Positions 60,971 through 64,000 of a stretch of 64,000 nt of DNA are shown one piece after another (position 1 is the first letter of the stretch; each line of letters opens with the position of its first letter). Source of the stretch: Polytrichum commune. Lineage: Eukaryota > Streptophyta > Polytrichopsida > Polytrichales > Polytrichaceae. The notes under the pieces were generated by a model. That model saw only the letters and a list, made by a program, of their open reading frames with translations, ran no database searches and was not told the origin of the DNA. The position numbers and the translations under genes are program-made. Location: NCBI GenBank assembly GCA_950295325.1, contig OX485808.1:32759180-32823179 (forward strand). The letters are read 5' to 3'.

Positions 60971-63918
60971 TCACTCTGCCGCTGGTGGGGGTGGGGGTGG
61001 GGGTGGGATCCCATCCAGGCTTGATTGAACGGGCAGAGGCTCCTGTATAGATAGGGATGATGAAGTTTCCACCTCAGTCCCAGCCATAGCCTCCCCAACT
61101 TTTCCAGCCCCCAAATTTTCAGCCTCCTCAGTCTGTTCTGGTTCTGATTCTGAGGCAAGAGGCCCATGTTTAGCTGCTGCTTGAAGCACACGATCTTGCA
61201 CAGCAGATGTGGAAGGGGATGTGGCCAGCTGCAATGTGGATGGCTCTACTTGTCCCACTGCCCACAAAATCTTCTCGCCTATGAATCTGAATGGTCTTAG
61301 CAGTATTCTGTACACAAGAGTAATCAGTTAAGCCAGGCATTCATGCACAGTGACAATGCGAAAAGAATTTGCAAAACAGTGGAGACCCAGCTTATGCAAT
61401 ACCCAGTGCATGGAACGTTTCTGAGTTATCTACCTCTCATCGTGTTCAATTGGTGCATTGATAGATCATTACAAACCTCTATCCTATTGTTTATCGTAAA
61501 AAGAGCTCAACCCACATAACCAAAGCTTATTGGACACTTTTTCTCCAACCCTGTAGTATTATTGTTATTATTTGATACTAGAATCCTTGTCTAAAGTGGC
61601 AGGCTAAAATGGCCAGCTCTGCATCCATGGGCGCCTACTTTTGAGGCTATGAACTAAGTTGTGGACGTTAGGCTAGAGTATAAGTGCGTGTCCTCCTGTC
61701 CAGCAGATAAAGATGACCTGCTGGAAGTATGTGACCTTATATGAGTGAATTTTATATGAACAGGGCTCAAAACAATATCAAGTGACGATAACAAAGGGCA
61801 AACCTGAAATCCTCTTGCACGTCCTCTACAGTCTCATAATTTTTAACCCTTGAATAGATGCCCTGCAAGACCAATAAATGTGTAGATGAGGACACTCACC
61901 ATGTATATCTGTCTCCAATTGTCAGATCATTACGGCCTTTATGTACTACATGAAGCAGATTGCAAACGTAATACAAAAGGCATCCTAACATACTTTTAGG
62001 CTTCAAACTCATGCTTCTAGACAAAGGGAGGTTCCTCACCTGGCTGAGGCCAATCACACCTATTAGTTGTAGTGATTTCTCCCATTCTGCACAGAAAGAG
62101 CCTCACTAGATTAGCAATTGAATATTACTGGTTTTTCTTAAACAAATAACAAAATGTTGAAAAATAACAAACTCGGAGTTCATCATTACACAATGAAAGG
62201 TAGTATCTTGTAGAAGAGAATCTAAAGAAACGTTACACTTACCAAAGGCTGCATAAATTCCTGCTATTAGACCCTGCACACATTGGTGGAAACGTCAATA
62301 CTTTCTTGAAGCTACAGAAGCAAGCACATAGTGTTTTAAATTGGACTGCAAAGGAGGCTTGGTCTCAGAATTACACTGCATATACGAAGAACTTTTATAA
62401 TGGATATCTCAGACCTTTGGATGTAATGGGACTCAAGACGTGCTAGATTGAACAAGGACGTTGAAAGATTCTATACCAAAGCCACTAGTACAACACCATC
62501 TGAGGTAGGCTTCACTTCCTCCACGATCTCCTCCGCATCCTAGACAAGAAGAGAGAGGTGGAACAACATCATTTGTCTAGAGTAGGAACATAAAGTGCAC
62601 ACAAAAATTTCCAAGAGGATGAAAAAAAGAACCTTCCCCATTAAAAAATTACAAGCAAAATTTGGGAAATAAGGACAACACGTAGAAAATGACTGTAGCA
62701 CTAAAATGACCATCAAAACCAGCTGTACTACATCTTGAAATAAGTCCGCCTTATGTTTGTACTGTGATCTCCATTAAGAACAAGAAGCTAGTGTAATTAT
62801 GTTGACTAGAAAGAGATATATTTTGCAGATGATGTGACAAGATCACAATAGAAAGGCAGCCCCCCGGCATCTAAGTGACAGTTCAAAGTGTAGGTATTGT
62901 GCTTTTGCTAAGATTTCTAACCTCCTTCAAAATCTCAATGGGGGAGTCTACGCCCTCGGATTTTGTCCGTAAACCGGCTGCAGTCCAAGCTTTGAATCCA
63001 CCATCAATTCTATATCGTCTCTGTAATAAGCCCAAATGACACCAGAAAAACCTTTTAAAAACATAATGAGCCAAATTTCCAGACTGACATCAGACTAGAT
63101 CCTGAAACCACACACCCAACAAGCTAGAATGAGCATGAGGACACAATTGCTTGAAATTGATTGATAACTAGTAAATAAACCATCTGAGTAAGATACTTTA
63201 TCTTCTATTCCTGTGTAAAGCCAAGAACAAAGAATGTATTGGTGCATATGTGAACTTACATTGATTCCAAATTTTCGTAGAGCTCGAGCCACCTCCTTTG
63301 ATTGGCTTCCATCAGCATCCATCACAATCACCTTGGTATCTCGCTGTGAGCAACCAAAAGTTAGCATCATCAATCACAAGACTTGTTGCATCCCGTAACT
63401 AGAAATTAATGAAGGAAGACATCATAAAGCATCAATATAGAAGACCTAGTTTGAGTTGGAAGATAAGAAAAAAGTCATTACAAAAACATAGAATGAAATA
63501 ACTGACAATCAAGTTACAATGATACAACCACAAGCAGTACAAATTAACCCACCTTCACAGTTTTGAGGTCGCGGATCACTGCTGCTGTCAAAGTGCTATC
63601 AATATCTTTGGCATTTTTTAACATACTTCTCAAGGACCCATCCACCTGCGCAATATAAAGAATAAGTCTAAACTTGGCCTCCATCGACAAAACGAAAATA
63701 AAGGAGATCATTATAATTTCATTAAAACAAGAATTCAAGCACGAGGTGCCAAATCACTCCAAGAAATTTATGACTTTCAATGTGCCGCAATTGTGTACAC
63801 TCAAGAATCCACTTAAGATTACGGCAACAAAAAGAGATACCTTAATAGCCTCAACAGCAGCAGACCTTGATCTGGCTCTTCTTCGTAGATCTGGGATGCC
63901 TTGGCTCTCTCTCAATGC
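60971..63918 (-). CDS. Rhodanese-like membrane protein, C-terminal part (nine exons, 5' end off window)
   Basis: On the minus strand exons are 63918-63841, 63645-63553, 63343-63260, 63020-62922, 62539-62477, 62273-62243, 62086-62040, 61862-61804 and 61307-60971. They are phase-consistent, with 296 codons visible plus the stop. Order: ALRESQGIPDLRRRARSR, LRSMLKNAKDID, a rhodanese-like fold (KVIVMDADGSQS, YRIDGGFKAWTAAGL), a hydrophobic segment spread over two exons (GLIAGIYAAF then EWEKSLQLIGVIGLSQ), then FIGEKILWAVGQ, ATSPSTSAVQDRVLQAAAKH and a proline run before the stop. This matches plant plastid rhodanese-like proteins of the Arabidopsis At3g59780 type, from memory of that family. The usual catalytic Cys is replaced by Asp (VMDADG), so sulfurtransferase activity is unlikely. 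The N-terminal exons, including any transit peptide, are beyond 63918. Confidence 0.88.
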
Positions 63919-64000
63919 CTGTTTTACATGTTAAACTATTAGTGAAAAGCATTGAGATAAATACTATTGTTCAGGAAACTCATCCTTCTATACGCATTTA

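Overview
The window reads as nuclear DNA of a land plant. The evidence is GT-AG split genes, an intronless nuclear minD for a plastid-targeted protein, a thylakoid-type rhodanese-like gene, a PLAC8 gene, CCCTAAA-type telomere-like repeats in an intron, and plant-type transposons (CACTA plus Tourist/Harbinger-like MITEs). CT/GA-rich leaders and the gene style would fit a non-seed plant (moss or lycophyte-like), but I cannot place the species.

Layout. (1) 351-18897 is one complete 18.5-kb CACTA (En/Spm) transposon. It has perfect 64-bp terminal inverted repeats and a 3-bp TTG target duplication. It carries a five-exon TNP2 transposase on the minus strand (8054-3374) and a divergent five-exon accessory gene on the plus strand (12589-16526). 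Both reconstruct as open reading frames, so the element may be autonomous. It sits inside a minus-strand host ORF (19064-18898 joined to 347-1), and removing the element plus one TSD copy restores that ORF's frame. (2) 19940-22303 holds a two-exon PLAC8 gene (minus). (3) 22.4-24.5 kb is a nest of repeats: a 0.34-kb tandem duplication, a 504-bp MITE inserted in its second copy, and an adjacent 904-bp MITE. (4) 24.5-40.2 kb is AT-rich and gene-poor, with MITEs, foldbacks, simple repeats and decayed duplications. (5) 41038-51178 holds a 21-exon SNF2/RAD5-like helicase-RING gene (plus) whose upstream region and two introns carry local tandem duplications. (6) 54348-55110 is a seven-copy ~110-bp satellite just downstream of minD. 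(7) 55322-56644 is minD (minus). (8) 57840-59622 is a four-exon mitochondrial MaoC-type hydratase gene (plus) with a tandem repeat in intron 3. (9) 60971-63918 is the 3' part of a multi-exon rhodanese-like gene (minus), whose 5' end lies beyond the right edge.

The host genes do not form one pathway. They are ordinary nuclear genes for chromatin or DNA repair (SNF2), plastid division (MinD), mitochondrial fatty-acid synthesis (MaoC), a thylakoid or envelope membrane protein (rhodanese-like), and a membrane cysteine-rich protein (PLAC8). The most notable things here are the intact CACTA element with a readable empty site, and repeated small tandem duplications that span or abut exon/donor junctions. 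Splice sites were chosen by hand from GT-AG signals, frame continuity and family motifs; no alignment or transcript was used.
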